A stretch of DNA of 57,866 nt from an uncultured Pseudomonadota bacterium (lineage in GTDB: Bacteria; Myxococcota_A; UBA9160; PR03). The stretch covers positions 1 to 57,866 of the forward strand of contig CAADGG010000067.1 of assembly GCA_900696485.1 (NCBI GenBank). Reading direction: 5' to 3'. Shown here in pieces: positions 8,104-16,489 of the stretch. The translations under genes and the position numbers were made by a program. Numbering within the stretch: position 1 is the first letter of the stretch; each line of letters begins with the position of its first letter. Below the pieces are notes generated by a model. The model was not told the DNA's origin, made no database searches, and saw only the letters and a list, made by a program, of their open reading frames with translations.

Positions 8104-9566
8104 GCGTCGTCCCCGAAGAGCCGGACCGACAGTGCGCTGTGGATCCGTCGCTCCGGATCGAGGTCCCGGCGGGCTGCCTGGAAGGCGTCGAAGCGGGGCT
8201 CGAGCGAACGGAAGTGCTCCGGGCGGGTCAGCAGGTCCTTGGCCAGATACACGCGACCTCCTGCCGCGATCACGATCTGGTTCAGCGCATCGACGGCCTG
8301 CTGCGTTTCGTCACCAGCGAGTGGGAGGTCGAGCGTCACGGTGATGCCCGGACGGGGGAAGGACAGCAGGCCGGTTCCGTGCCGGCCGAAGTCCTTGATG
8401 ACGGCGAGGTAGCAAGGCACCCGTCGTCGCTGGAGCTCCTCGAAGACGTGCGCGACCGGGCCGGTGCCCACCTCGCGTGGCACGACGCACTGATACTGCG
8501 TGAACCCGCGCCGACCGTAGGCGCGGTTCCAAGCGCCGATGGCATCGAGCGGATGGAAGAAGGCGAAGGGCGCGGCCAAACGGCGTCGAGCCCCGACCCG
8601 GGCCGCCGCCCGGTAGAGATGGTTGAAGGCGTGTCCGGAGAGCGGCTGGAGCGCCCAAGAGGGCAGGTCGAACGGAAACGCCACCTGGAGGCCCTGCGGC
8701 GGGTCGTGGGCCGGGGCTTCGTCGGGACGCGCCCAGCGACCGCGCATCACGACGCCGCGTCCGAGTGAGCGCCCGCTTGCGAGCGCGTCGGTCCATGAGA
8801 CCGTGAACGGCCATGCGGCGCTATCGCGAAGCAGCGCGGCGAGGAGGCCATCGAGATCCCCGTACGTTTCGCGTTCCTCGAGAATCCACGGGCTCGGGAT
8901 GCGGTCGAGGCGGAGTTCCACTTCGAGGATGTGACCGGTGAGCCCCATGCCCCCGAGCGTCGCGCGCAGCAGCGTCTCGTGTTCGGGCGGACGCACCTCG
9001 ACGATTTGGCCGTCTGCGAGGCGCAGGCGGAGGGCCAGAACGTGGTCTCCGATCGTGCCGGCCACGTGTTGATTCTTGCCATGCACGTCGGCGGCGATCA
9101 TGCCGCCCAACGTGACGAATCCGGTTCCCGGCACGACGGGAACGGCCAGGCGACGGGTCAGCAGCAGTGTGGAGAGCCGCGCGAGGGACGCGCCGGCTTC
9201 CGCGCGCAGAATGCCGCGGTCCTCATCGAGTGCGAGGACCCGGTCCGCGAATCGAGAGCCCGCGACGATCGCGCCGGGCCGCGGCGGCATGGCAGCGTCA
9301 CCGTAGGCGCGGCCGAGCCCACGAGTCAGCACGGCATCTCGCGTCAGGGCTTCGAGGTCTTCGCCGAGCATGAACCGTGCGGGCACCGGGGTGGCGCGAC
9401 CCCAGCCTGTGAGAGGCGTGAGAGGCGTCCGGCCGTTCGTGACGCGCGCATCGACACCGGTTTCGGAACGCAGGGGATCCCCCCCCGCAGAGGGGACCGG
9501 CGGCTCGCTCGTGCTGGGCGGTCGGCGCCGCTTTGCGGGCGGTTGCCTGAAGGGTCCGGCGCTCAT
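8100..9566 (-). CDS. dprE1: DprE1-like FAD oxidase, decaprenylphosphoryl-ribose 2'-epimerase subunit
   Basis: A 488-residue VAO/FAD-linked oxidase. The family-specific motifs are LTGWGRATPV near the N-terminus, RGLGRAYGDAAM (FAD pyrophosphate site), PGTGFVTLGGMIAADVHGKN (DprE1 hallmark HGKN) and YQCVVP in the substrate domain. DprE1 oxidises the 2'-hydroxyl of polyprenyl-phospho-ribose. The ATG at 9566 was chosen because the only in-frame option nearer the conserved region is not a start codon. This leaves a long, charged N-terminal leader of about 50 residues. In the stretch matching the benzothiazinone-reactive Cys of mycobacterial DprE1, the sequence reads PGITVTLDLP, with Thr at the Cys position by my manual alignment. 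Confidence 0.88.
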   Translation of the reverse strand: MSAGPFRQPPAKRRRPPSTSEPPVPSAGGDPLRSETGVDARVTNGRTPLTPLTGWGRATPVPARFMLGEDLEALTRDAVLTRGLGRAYGDAAMPPRPGAIVAGSRFADRVLALDEDRGILRAEAGASLARLSTLLLTRRLAVPVVPGTGFVTLGGMIAADVHGKNQHVAGTIGDHVLALRLRLADGQIVEVRPPEHETLLRATLGGMGLTGHILEVELRLDRIPSPWILEERETYGDLDGLLAALLRDSAAWPFTVSWTDALASGRSLGRGVVMRGRWARPDEAPAHDPPQGLQVAFPFDLPSWALQPLSGHAFNHLYRAAARVGARRRLAAPFAFFHPLDAIGAWNRAYGRRGFTQYQCVVPREVGTGPVAHVFEELQRRRVPCYLAVIKDFGRHGTGLLSFPRPGITVTLDLPLAGDETQQAVDALNQIVIAAGGRVYLAKDLLTRPEHFRSLEPRFDAFQAARRDLDPERRIHSALSVRLFGDDA

Positions 9567-9933
9567 CGGGGTTTCGCCTTGCTCGTGCCGCCCTGCGGTG
9601 ATGGCGTCCACCGGGCTGGCGATTCGATGATCACGAGGATCTCGGAGATTCCGCACGACTCGCGGCTGTACAGACCGCTGCGCCGGGTCTCGCCTCGGGA
9701 ACCGGAGAGTTCACCGGCCCGATCGATCCGTCAACAACAGTCGCTTCTGGAATCCGGTGAAACGGAGGCTTCGGTCGGATCGGGAGCCGTTCGCCGATCT
9801 TCTCCGTCATCGGCCGTGTCCGTTTCGAGCTGAAATTCGCGAACGGCACCGAACCGGAAACTCCGTCGGCTGTTGCGACCCCGGGCCGAGGCGGGAGTGT
9901 TTCCCGGTGGCCGATTCCTCGACCGGGACATGC
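9567..9933. other. Intergenic region upstream of dprE1
   Basis: This gap of about 370 bases separates the end of the radical SAM gene from the dprE1 start, both on the minus strand. It must hold the dprE operon promoter. I see no convincing -35/-10 pair, no RNA gene and no credible small gene. Confidence 0.5.
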
Positions 9934-11526
9934 TCACCGTTCTTCGAGCTGTACGAAGCTCGTCTCACCCCCGCCGAGCCCTGCCGTTGCGGGCCCCGCG
10001 ACCCCGACACTGCGGCCGTCGATTTCGGCGATGGCGCGGTCCAGATGGCGGCCCAGCGCCTCCATGTACTCCGACAGCGCCTTGTGCACGATCGCGAACG
10101 AGACGGCGTCCTTGAACGCCGACGGCCGGCGCAGCAGCGTTTCGCCGAGCAGCCGGAGCGTGAACCAGGCCCGCCGCGGGTTGGTCTGGAGCAGCGTCTG
10201 GCGCAGGATGCGGGCGAGCAGGCGCAGATCCCCGCGCCGGATGTTGAGTCCGCGCGTGATCTGCTGCCCGCGCGCCAGCAGGAAGGCGAGCGTGCGCTCG
10301 TGGAAGTTGCGGAAGTCGTAGAGTTCGGCGATCAGGCGCCGGTAGCCCTCGTAGAGTTCAAGCCGGCTCATGCTCTTCGGCTGGATGTTCGAGAACACGA
10401 ACTGGTCGCCGGTCGTGTCTGCGAGCAGGCGACCTTCCCGGGTCACCCGGTCGTGCAGCGGGGTCTTCGGCATCGCCTGCAGCATGCCGGTCATCGAGAC
10501 AGGGATCCTGGCGTCCTGGATGAAGCGGAGCTGTTCGTCGAAGATCGTGGGATCATCGGCATCGAAACCGACGATCATGCCGGCCTGCACCTGGATCCCG
10601 TACGAATGAATGCGTCGCACGCTCTCCACCAGGTCGCCGCGGATGTTCTGCATCTTCTTGCTCTCCTGCAGGGACTCACGCCGCGGACTCTCGATGCCGA
10701 CGAAGACCGTCGTGAAGTTGGCGTCGCGCAGCAGACCCAGCAGCTCCTCGTCCTGGGCGACGTTCAGCGAGACCTCCGTGTTGAAGTCGAGGGGGAAGCC
10801 GTTCTCCCGGCCCCAGCGCGCGATCTCGCGCAGCAGGTCCTTCGCGAGCTTCTTGTTGCCGATGAAGTTGTCGTCGACGACGAAGACCTGCGTCGCGCCG
10901 AGCCGGTGGCACTCACGGATCTCCGCGAGCACCTGCTCGACGCGCTTGGCTCGCGGCTTGCGGCCATAGACGACGATGATGTCGCAGAACTCGCATTGGT
11001 AGGGGCAACCGCGTGCGAACTGGATCGTCATGGCGTGGTAGCGATCGACGTGCAGCAGGTCGAAGCGCGGCACCGGCGAGAGCGAGAGGTCCGGCTTTTC
11101 GGTGGGTCGGTACTCGGTCTTCCAGCGACCCTGCTCGAAGTCCTGCAGGAACACCGGCCAGGTCTCCTCGGCCTCGTCGACGAACAGCACGTCACAGCGC
11201 CCGCGCCAGTCCTCCGGGCACAGCGATGCATGGGGGCCGCCCACCACGACGAAGCGCCCGCGGCGCCGGAACTCCTCGACGATCTCGCGCATCCGCTGCT
11301 GGTGGACGATGTAGCCGGTCACGCCGACGAGATCGGCGTCCACGTCGAAGTCGATCTCCTCGACGTTCTCGTCGCACACCGTGACCGCGTGCTCCCGGGG
11401 CGTCAGGCCGGCCAGTGTCGGCATCGACAGGTTCGGGAAGATGCACCGTTTGCCGAGGATCGGGAGGATCCGATCGTAGGTCCAGAAACTCGCGGGGTTC
11501 TTCGGTGTGACGAGATGGATCTTCAC
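9934..11526 (-). CDS. B12-binding radical SAM protein with DUF4070 (HpnP-like family)
   Basis: A 530-residue protein. The N-terminal cobalamin-binding-like domain covers about residues 1-150 (with VVVGGPHASLCPEDW) and the radical SAM core carries ARGCPYQCEFCDIIVVYGR (CxxxCxxC). A C-terminal DUF4070-type region has LQAMPKTPLHDR and is rich in helices. Relatives include the hopanoid C-2 methylase HpnP and other methylating or ring-forming enzymes. No hopanoid genes are in view, so calling it HpnP would be too strong. The GTG start was chosen for its near-perfect AGGAGGT ribosome site. It is divergent from the SnoaL-like gene. Confidence 0.82.
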   Translation of the reverse strand: MKIHLVTPKNPASFWTYDRILPILGKRCIFPNLSMPTLAGLTPREHAVTVCDENVEEIDFDVDADLVGVTGYIVHQQRMREIVEEFRRRGRFVVVGGPHASLCPEDWRGRCDVLFVDEAEETWPVFLQDFEQGRWKTEYRPTEKPDLSLSPVPRFDLLHVDRYHAMTIQFARGCPYQCEFCDIIVVYGRKPRAKRVEQVLAEIRECHRLGATQVFVVDDNFIGNKKLAKDLLREIARWGRENGFPLDFNTEVSLNVAQDEELLGLLRDANFTTVFVGIESPRRESLQESKKMQNIRGDLVESVRRIHSYGIQVQAGMIVGFDADDPTIFDEQLRFIQDARIPVSMTGMLQAMPKTPLHDRVTREGRLLADTTGDQFVFSNIQPKSMSRLELYEGYRRLIAELYDFRNFHERTLAFLLARGQQITRGLNIRRGDLRLLARILRQTLLQTNPRRAWFTLRLLGETLLRRPSAFKDAVSFAIVHKALSEYMEALGRHLDRAIAEIDGRSVGVAGPATAGLGGGETSFVQLEER

Positions 11527-11590
11527 GGGCACCTCCTGCGGCGATTGCAGTCTCCAGCGTACGCCGAGCCCAGGAGGGCTTCCGTAAAAC

Positions 11591-11621
11591 TTGCGCAAAG
11601 CCGGCCGCCGCCGGGTACGAT
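11591..11621 (+). promoter_or_regulatory. Candidate sigma-70 promoter for the SnoaL-thioesterase pair
   Basis: TTGCGC at 11591-11596 and TACGAT at 11616-11621 are separated by 19 bases. The -10 lies 33 bases upstream of the ATG of the SnoaL-like gene, in the intergenic space divergent from the radical SAM gene. The spacer is longer than ideal. Confidence 0.45.
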
Positions 11622-11654
11622 GAGCGGCTCTGGCCAGCACCCCGGAGGAACCCG

Positions 11655-12134
11655 ATGGATCTGCATGCGCTCGAGGCGATCAAACGCCTGAAGTACAAGT
11701 ACCTGCGCTGCCTGGACCAGAAGCGCTGGGAGGAGTTGGCCGAGTGCTTCACGGAGGACGCCCGGTCGTCCTACGGGGGTGGCCGCTACGAGTTCCTGGG
11801 CCGCGAGGCCATCCTGGAGTTCCTGCGCCGGGCGATGGGCGCGCCGAGCTTCCTGTCGAGCCACCGCGTGCACCACCCGGAGATCGACTTCACCGGTCCG
11901 GCGACGGCGACCGGGACCTGGGCGCTCGAGGACACCGTCATCGAGACCCGGGCCGGCATCACGATTCGTGGTGCGGCCTTCTACACCGACGAATACGTCA
12001 AGCAGGGCGATGCGTGGAAGATCCGCTTCACCGGCTACAAGCGCACCTACGAGGAGATCGAGTCGCGCCGTGAGCGTCCGGGGCTGCGACTGACGGCGAG
12101 CTGGTTCGAGACCGATGGCAGGAGCGAACTGTGA
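11655..12134 (+). CDS. SnoaL-like / nuclear transport factor 2 fold protein
   Basis: A 159-residue protein beginning with an LKYKYLRCLDQKRWEELAEC helix typical of SnoaL_4 members. It contains FTEDARSSYGGGRYEF, a conserved SHRVHHPEI strand and the closing YTDEYVKQGDAWKI strand of a cone-shaped NTF2 fold. Family members are dehydratases, isomerases or binding proteins for small polycyclic or aromatic ligands, often in lipid or steroid metabolism. It has a clear GGAGGA ribosome site, and the thioesterase starts 15 bases after its stop, so they form an operon. The ligand is unknown. Confidence 0.85.
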   Translation: MDLHALEAIKRLKYKYLRCLDQKRWEELAECFTEDARSSYGGGRYEFLGREAILEFLRRAMGAPSFLSSHRVHHPEIDFTGPATATGTWALEDTVIETRAGITIRGAAFYTDEYVKQGDAWKIRFTGYKRTYEEIESRRERPGLRLTASWFETDGRSEL

Positions 12135-12149
12135 AGCAGGAGGAAGGCC

Positions 12150-12860
12150 GTGGCTGACCAGCCCGCCGACCGGCCGACCGTCGTGCCGCACTGGGGCGAT
12201 GCCGCCAAAGCCTGGGGCCAGGAAGCCTGGGCGCAGAAGCGCCGGCTTGCGCGCGCGATGCGGCTCGTCATCGAGCGGCTGGTTCCGAGCAATGCGCCCG
12301 AGGAGGAACTCCGGCGCGCCGCCGACGCGCTCGAGCGTTACGCCGAGGCGCTGCAGGCGCACCCGCGGCTGAAGCATTTCCATGGCTTCGCGGAGTCCGC
12401 CAATGCCGGGGACGTCGGCGCGTTCTTCGACCAGAGTCCGATGATCGGCCTCGCCAATCCGCTGGCGCCGCCGATCACGATCGGTCGGGCCGGCGAGCGC
12501 GAGGCCATCGCGACGGTGACCTACGGATCGGCGTACGAAGGCCCGCCCGGCTGTGTCCATGGAGGCTTCGTGGCGGCGGCCTTCGACGAGGTGCTCGGGT
12601 ATGTCCAGTCGCTCGGAGGCAACCCCGGGATGACCGCTCGGCTCACCGTCCACTACCGCCGGCCGACCCCGCTGCATACGGAACTCCTGTTCGAAGGGGA
12701 GCTGGTGCGCGTCGACGGCCGCAAGATCTTCACCGTGGGCCGCTGTCTCGCCGACGGGGAGCTCACGGCCGAGGCGGAGGGGCTGTTCCTGTCCGTCGAT
12801 CGGGCTCGCTTCGAGGCGCTGCTGGCGAAGCGGGCGCGGCTCGAGGGTGAACGGGGCTGA
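12150..12860 (+). CDS. PaaI/4HBT-type hotdog thioesterase
   Basis: A 236-residue protein. Residues 1-100 form a helical leader and the hotdog fold follows. The family motif is GPPGCVHGGFVAAAFDEVLG, whose HGG and D residues match the active-site turn and helix of PaaI-type acyl-CoA thioesterases. The strand RLTVHYRRPTPLHTEL is also typical. It probably hydrolyses an acyl-CoA; the chain type is not predictable. GTG start with AGGAGGAA ribosome site, 15 bases after the SnoaL-like gene. Confidence 0.85.
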   Translation: MADQPADRPTVVPHWGDAAKAWGQEAWAQKRRLARAMRLVIERLVPSNAPEEELRRAADALERYAEALQAHPRLKHFHGFAESANAGDVGAFFDQSPMIGLANPLAPPITIGRAGEREAIATVTYGSAYEGPPGCVHGGFVAAAFDEVLGYVQSLGGNPGMTARLTVHYRRPTPLHTELLFEGELVRVDGRKIFTVGRCLADGELTAEAEGLFLSVDRARFEALLAKRARLEGERG

Positions 12861-13172
12861 CCCGGCCGGGTGTGCATGGCCTCCCACCCGGGCGTTCTCG
12901 CGCGCGCAGCTTCCAGGTAACCGGACCGCGTAACGGCCGCACCGTTCCCCGGATCGCCGGGATCGAGCGGGCAGCGCGCGAGAACGCCGCGAGCCGGCCT
13001 GTGAGCAAAGTCACAAGCCCGACCGCTCGAGACTCCGAACCAGACGGAGAACCCCGGCTCGGGTCGACCGCCCGGATCCATCGGATCGGTCTCCAGCAGG
13101 CGCGAGGGGTTGCGCTTGTGGATGGGGACCGTGGCGTTGCGACCGCCTGCCTCGGGGAACCGGAGGCTCGAC
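12861..13172. other. Intergenic region
   Basis: About 310 bases between the thioesterase and the small lipoprotein. I see no gene, no tRNA and no clear promoter. A short palindrome ACCCGGCCGGGT follows the thioesterase stop and might act as a weak hairpin. Confidence 0.4.
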
Positions 13173-13610
13173 ATGCGTGGCAGACTGTTTCGCGGTGCCG
13201 TCGTGGTGCTCTCGCTCCTCGCGATTCCGATGCTCGGCTGCGAGGCGAAGCGGGTGCAGATCCAACTCGATCGTTTCGAGAGCAGCGCGATCGAGGGCGT
13301 CTTCCTGCATCGACAGGCTCCCAACGGCTCCTTTCAGCGCATCTGCGAGATCCGCTTCGGTGACCGCCAGACGGTCGTCCGCAAGGGCGAGGAGGTCGAG
13401 CGGATCAAGTACGTGCAGAACTGCCTGGGCGGTCAGCAGGGTCAGCCGGCCTTGATGCTCGAGACGACCGTCCAGCATCCGGCCGACGATCCGGACGCGA
13501 TCGTGCTGGACCTCTGGTACCTGCGTTTCGAGGATTCGGGCCTCTACAAGGCGTCGGCCTTCAACGCGGCCGGGGAGTCGGTGCTGTCCGCGTCCTCCCT
13601 GCAACTCTGA
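13173..13610 (+). CDS. Small predicted lipoprotein with Ig-like sequence signature
   Basis: A 145-residue protein with an N-terminal hydrophobic signal and the lipobox-like end IPMLGC, which predicts lipid attachment at Cys near residue 22. Near the C-terminus, LRFEDSGLYKASAFNAAGES strongly resembles the F-strand tyrosine corner of immunoglobulin I-set domains (DxGxY), except that the F-strand Cys is replaced. The start was taken at the ATG after CGGAGG. The gene lies directly before the exosortase-associated ATPase, 96 bases away, so it may be an envelope part of that locus. I recognise no named family. Confidence 0.7.
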   Translation: MRGRLFRGAVVVLSLLAIPMLGCEAKRVQIQLDRFESSAIEGVFLHRQAPNGSFQRICEIRFGDRQTVVRKGEEVERIKYVQNCLGGQQGQPALMLETTVQHPADDPDAIVLDLWYLRFEDSGLYKASAFNAAGESVLSASSLQL

Positions 13611-13706
13611 CCGGAGCGGGGATCGCGGCACCGAGCCCCCCACCCTGCGGTCGGCTATCTTCGCGCGCTCAGTTCCGCGTGCGGAGATGCCGAGCAGGGG
13701 TCCTGC

Positions 13707-14549
13707 ATGTACGAAGCATTCTTTGGCCTTCGCGAGTTGCCGTTCTCGTTGACTCCCGACCCTCGCTTCCTGTGGATGTCGGAGACGCACGAGGAGGGGC
13801 TCGCTGCGTTGTACTACGGGATCACGCGCCGCAAAGGGTTCATCCTGCTCACCGGGGAGGTGGGTGCGGGGAAGACCACCCTGTTGCGGGCCGTCCTGGA
13901 CCGGATCCCGTCCGAAACCGAGACAGCCCTGATCCTGAACACCTCGGGTCTCGGGTCGCTCGACCTGCTCAAGCTCATCATCACCGAGTTCGGGCTCAGC
14001 TTGGAGGCCGGCACCAAGGCGGACTATCTGATCGTTCTCAACCGGTTCCTGTTGACCCGACTGGCCCGCGGATACAACACCGTCCTGGTGATCGACGAAG
14101 CCCAGAACCTGGGTGCCGAAGCCCTCGAAGAGGTCCGGTTGCTCTCCAACCTCGAGACCGACACGGAGAAACTGCTGCAGATCGTCCTGACCGGACAGCC
14201 CGAGCTGCTCGACAAGCTGGCGGACCCGTCGTTGCGCCAGTTGCGCCAGAGGATCTCGATCGAACATCACGTCGAGGCCTTGGGACAGGAAGAGGTCGGC
14301 GTGTACCTGCGCCACCGGATCGAAGTGGCGGGCGGCAAGTACGAGGAGATCTTCGAACCCGCGCTCGAGCCGCTGTTCTACGGGGCGTCGCTCGGTTGTC
14401 CTCGCTTGATCAGCCTCCTCGCGGATCGCGCGCTGTTGGCTGCGTACTCTCGAGAGTGTCGGCCGGTCTCGCGAGAGATCGTCGAGAGCAAGGCGCGCCA
14501 GATCACGACGACGCGTGGGGGTCGTCCGCTCGCCTTGCCGCCGCGGTAG
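13707..14549 (+). CDS. ExeA/GspA-type AAA ATPase, exosortase-locus associated
   Basis: A 280-residue AAA ATPase that begins MYEAFFGLRELPFSLTPDP, the standard opening of ExeA/GspA and XrtA-associated ATPases. Walker A is GEVGAGKTT near residue 50 and Walker B is VLVIDEAQNL near residue 130; an arginine-rich sensor region follows (RQLRQRISIEHHVEAL). No C-terminal peptidoglycan-binding domain is present, so it is the short cytoplasmic form found in exosortase/exopolysaccharide loci. It probably powers or regulates an envelope-spanning export step. EpsI follows 10 bases later. Confidence 0.88.
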   Translation: MYEAFFGLRELPFSLTPDPRFLWMSETHEEGLAALYYGITRRKGFILLTGEVGAGKTTLLRAVLDRIPSETETALILNTSGLGSLDLLKLIITEFGLSLEAGTKADYLIVLNRFLLTRLARGYNTVLVIDEAQNLGAEALEEVRLLSNLETDTEKLLQIVLTGQPELLDKLADPSLRQLRQRISIEHHVEALGQEEVGVYLRHRIEVAGGKYEEIFEPALEPLFYGASLGCPRLISLLADRALLAAYSRECRPVSREIVESKARQITTTRGGRPLALPPR

Positions 14550-14559
14550 CGGGCGGCTG

Positions 14560-15294
14560 GTGCCCCGGCTGCCGATCGACGAGCCGCGCGCCAGCCGTGC
14601 GCCGGCGGGCGTCGCGCGGATCACGTGGAGGAAGCGAGATCTCGCGGCGAGCGCGGGGTTGCTGCTGGTCTTGCTGGCCACGGGTGCCGGCGCCTGGTCG
14701 TTGGCCTTGCGCCCGCCGCTCGAGCTGGATCCGAGCCCCCTTGCGGCGCTCCCCTTTCGGATCGATTCGTGGCAGGGGCAGGAGGTGCCGCTCGAGACGG
14801 CCGTCGAGTCGGTGCTGCGCGCCGACTTCAATCTCCAGCGCGCCTATGCCCACCCGCTCGGGGAGCGGGTCTGGCTCTATATCGGGTACTACGGCACCGA
14901 GCGCGGCGGGAGGCCGGAGCACACCCCCGCCGCCTGCTACCGAGCCCAAGGGTGGGGGATCGAGTCGCGTCGCCGGCTCGCCGTGGCCGGGGTTTCCGGT
15001 TTGCGGGTGAACGAGTACGTCGTGGCCCGTGGCGGTGAGCGACAGCTCGTCCATTTCTGGTACCGCTCGTTTCGTCGTACCGGCTTGCTGGGGGGCTTCG
15101 ACCAGATGGCGGACCGCCTCGCGGGCCGGCTGGCGACGGGCCGGGCCGACGGCGCGCTGGTCCGCCTGAGCACGGAGCTCGGCGGCGGCGGCGATGCGGT
15201 GGATGGGCGCACGCGGCTGCTGCTTTTTGCCGCGCGGCTCGACCCCCTGCTGGCCGAGCACTGGCCGACCGAACGCCAGAGTGAAGGGCGATGA
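14560..15294 (+). CDS. epsI: EpsI family exosortase-associated protein (DUF3485)
   Basis: A 244-residue protein with one N-terminal transmembrane segment (LAASAGLLLVLLATGAGAW) and a periplasmic domain. It carries VWLYIGYYGTERGG and HTPAACYRAQGW, the H-P-C-GW signature of EpsI/DUF3485 proteins. Such domains are either fused to exosortases or encoded beside them in exopolysaccharide loci; their biochemical role is not settled. The GTG at 14560 was chosen because earlier starts would overlap the ATPase gene deeply. Here EpsI is separated from the exosortase-like gene by about 5 kb of export genes. Confidence 0.85.
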   Translation: MPRLPIDEPRASRAPAGVARITWRKRDLAASAGLLLVLLATGAGAWSLALRPPLELDPSPLAALPFRIDSWQGQEVPLETAVESVLRADFNLQRAYAHPLGERVWLYIGYYGTERGGRPEHTPAACYRAQGWGIESRRRLAVAGVSGLRVNEYVVARGGERQLVHFWYRSFRRTGLLGGFDQMADRLAGRLATGRADGALVRLSTELGGGGDAVDGRTRLLLFAARLDPLLAEHWPTERQSEGR

Positions 15295-15610
15295 GGCCGC
15301 TTCGACGGGGATGGGCCGGCGAGGATCCGGGTTGCGGCGGCTCACGGACGCAACCGACTCGGCTCGAACGACCACTCATGCTGGACGGGGAGCGCGTAGG
15401 CTACGATCCCGCAGCGATCCCGCGGCTGCGTGCGCCGGATTCCGGATCAGTTGCCGAGCCGATCGGCCGACGAAGCAAGCCATGAGAGCGTCTGCTCTCG
15501 CACTTCGGCCGAATCAGGATGCCCCGAGGGGAGTCATTGTGCCTCTGTGGATCCAACCAACCCAGCGCTCGCGAGCTGCCCGGGCATCTGCGTCGCGGTC
15601 AGAAGCGTAG
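15295..15610. other. Intergenic region before the CpsD-type ATPase
   Basis: About 315 bases between EpsI and the next gene. A 64-codon open frame at 15291-15485 overlaps the EpsI stop as ATGA, but its composition is Arg/Pro/Gly-rich and shows no domain, so I do not call it. The gap probably holds a promoter, but no convincing motif is visible. Confidence 0.4.
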
Positions 15611-16489
15611 ATGGGCGAGATCACCGAGGCGCTGCGACGCGGACGTGAGAACGCCTCGCCGGTGCCGGAGCGTGCGAGTCCGCCGCCCGTCGCACCCGAG
15701 AGCCCGGCGTATCGCGAGGCGCTTCGGGAAGAGACGCGTGCGCCGGCCCCGGATCCGCCGCCGGAGCAGGTCACGCTCTCGACCCAGCAGGACAACGGGT
15801 GGTTCGCCCGGGCCCTCGTGGCGGATGAGCATGGCGCCCCGGCGGAGTCGTTTCGGGAGCTGGCTCTGCGCGTGCGCCGGGAACTCGATCGGCGCAGTCT
15901 CCGGGGCGTCGCGGTCGTCAGTGCGCTGCGCGCCGAGGGCAAGACGACGGTGGCCTGCAACCTGGCGCTCGCCTTGGCGTCGCTCACCCGTGACGGTGCC
16001 GTCGCGCTCGTCGATCTCGATCTCCGCAATCCCTCCGTCCGGCGCTCGCTCGGCCTGCCGAGGAAGCCGGGCGTGGACGCGGTGCTGCGCGGCGAGACGC
16101 GGCTCGTCGACGTCCGATTGGCGATCGAGCGACCAGGCCTGGACGTCTACCAGACGGGGCGAGTCGAGACCGATGTCCAGGGACTGCTGGTCGGATCGAA
16201 GTTCGTGACCATGCTTCGCGAACTCGAGCGCCGCTACGAGATCACCGTATTCGATACTCCGCCGACGCTGCTGGTCCCCGACGCAGCGATCATCGTCGAG
16301 CAGGTGAGGGCCGCGCTGGCGGTTTCCCGAGCCGGCCTGACCGGTCGTCGCTCGTTCGCTCACGCGGTCGATCTGCTGACGCCTGCGCGGGTGCTCGGCT
16401 GCGTCCTCAACGAGGGCACTTCGCCAGCGTCCGCGAAACACTACGGTGAGTACTACGGGGCCGACCATGGCGGCGATCCGTCGGAATGA
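15611..16489 (+). CDS. CpsD/CapB-type tyrosine kinase-like P-loop ATPase
   Basis: A 292-residue protein. Residues 1-75 are a flexible, Pro/Glu-rich leader. The MinD-like ATPase domain follows, with a modified Walker A in SALRAEGKTTVACN (the usual form is PGEGKS/T), Walker A' in VALVDLDLRNPSV and Walker B in ITVFDTPPTLL. The C-terminal tail has a small tyrosine cluster (HYGEYYGADHGG), as in bacterial tyrosine kinases that autophosphorylate and act with a Wzz partner. The Wzz-type gene lies two genes downstream, so this is the split form. It probably controls chain length and export of the polysaccharide. Confidence 0.85.
   Translation: MGEITEALRRGRENASPVPERASPPPVAPESPAYREALREETRAPAPDPPPEQVTLSTQQDNGWFARALVADEHGAPAESFRELALRVRRELDRRSLRGVAVVSALRAEGKTTVACNLALALASLTRDGAVALVDLDLRNPSVRRSLGLPRKPGVDAVLRGETRLVDVRLAIERPGLDVYQTGRVETDVQGLLVGSKFVTMLRELERRYEITVFDTPPTLLVPDAAIIVEQVRAALAVSRAGLTGRRSFAHAVDLLTPARVLGCVLNEGTSPASAKHYGEYYGADHGGDPSE

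Noticed and set aside
9934..11526. Naming the B12 radical SAM gene hpnP (hopanoid 2-methylase)
   Set aside because: The domain set fits, but DUF4070 proteins are diverse and no hopanoid gene is in the window.
15291..15485. 64-codon frame overlapping the EpsI stop as ATGA
   Set aside because: The overlap looks like coupling, but the product is Arg/Pro/Gly-rich with no domain, and nothing else supports it.
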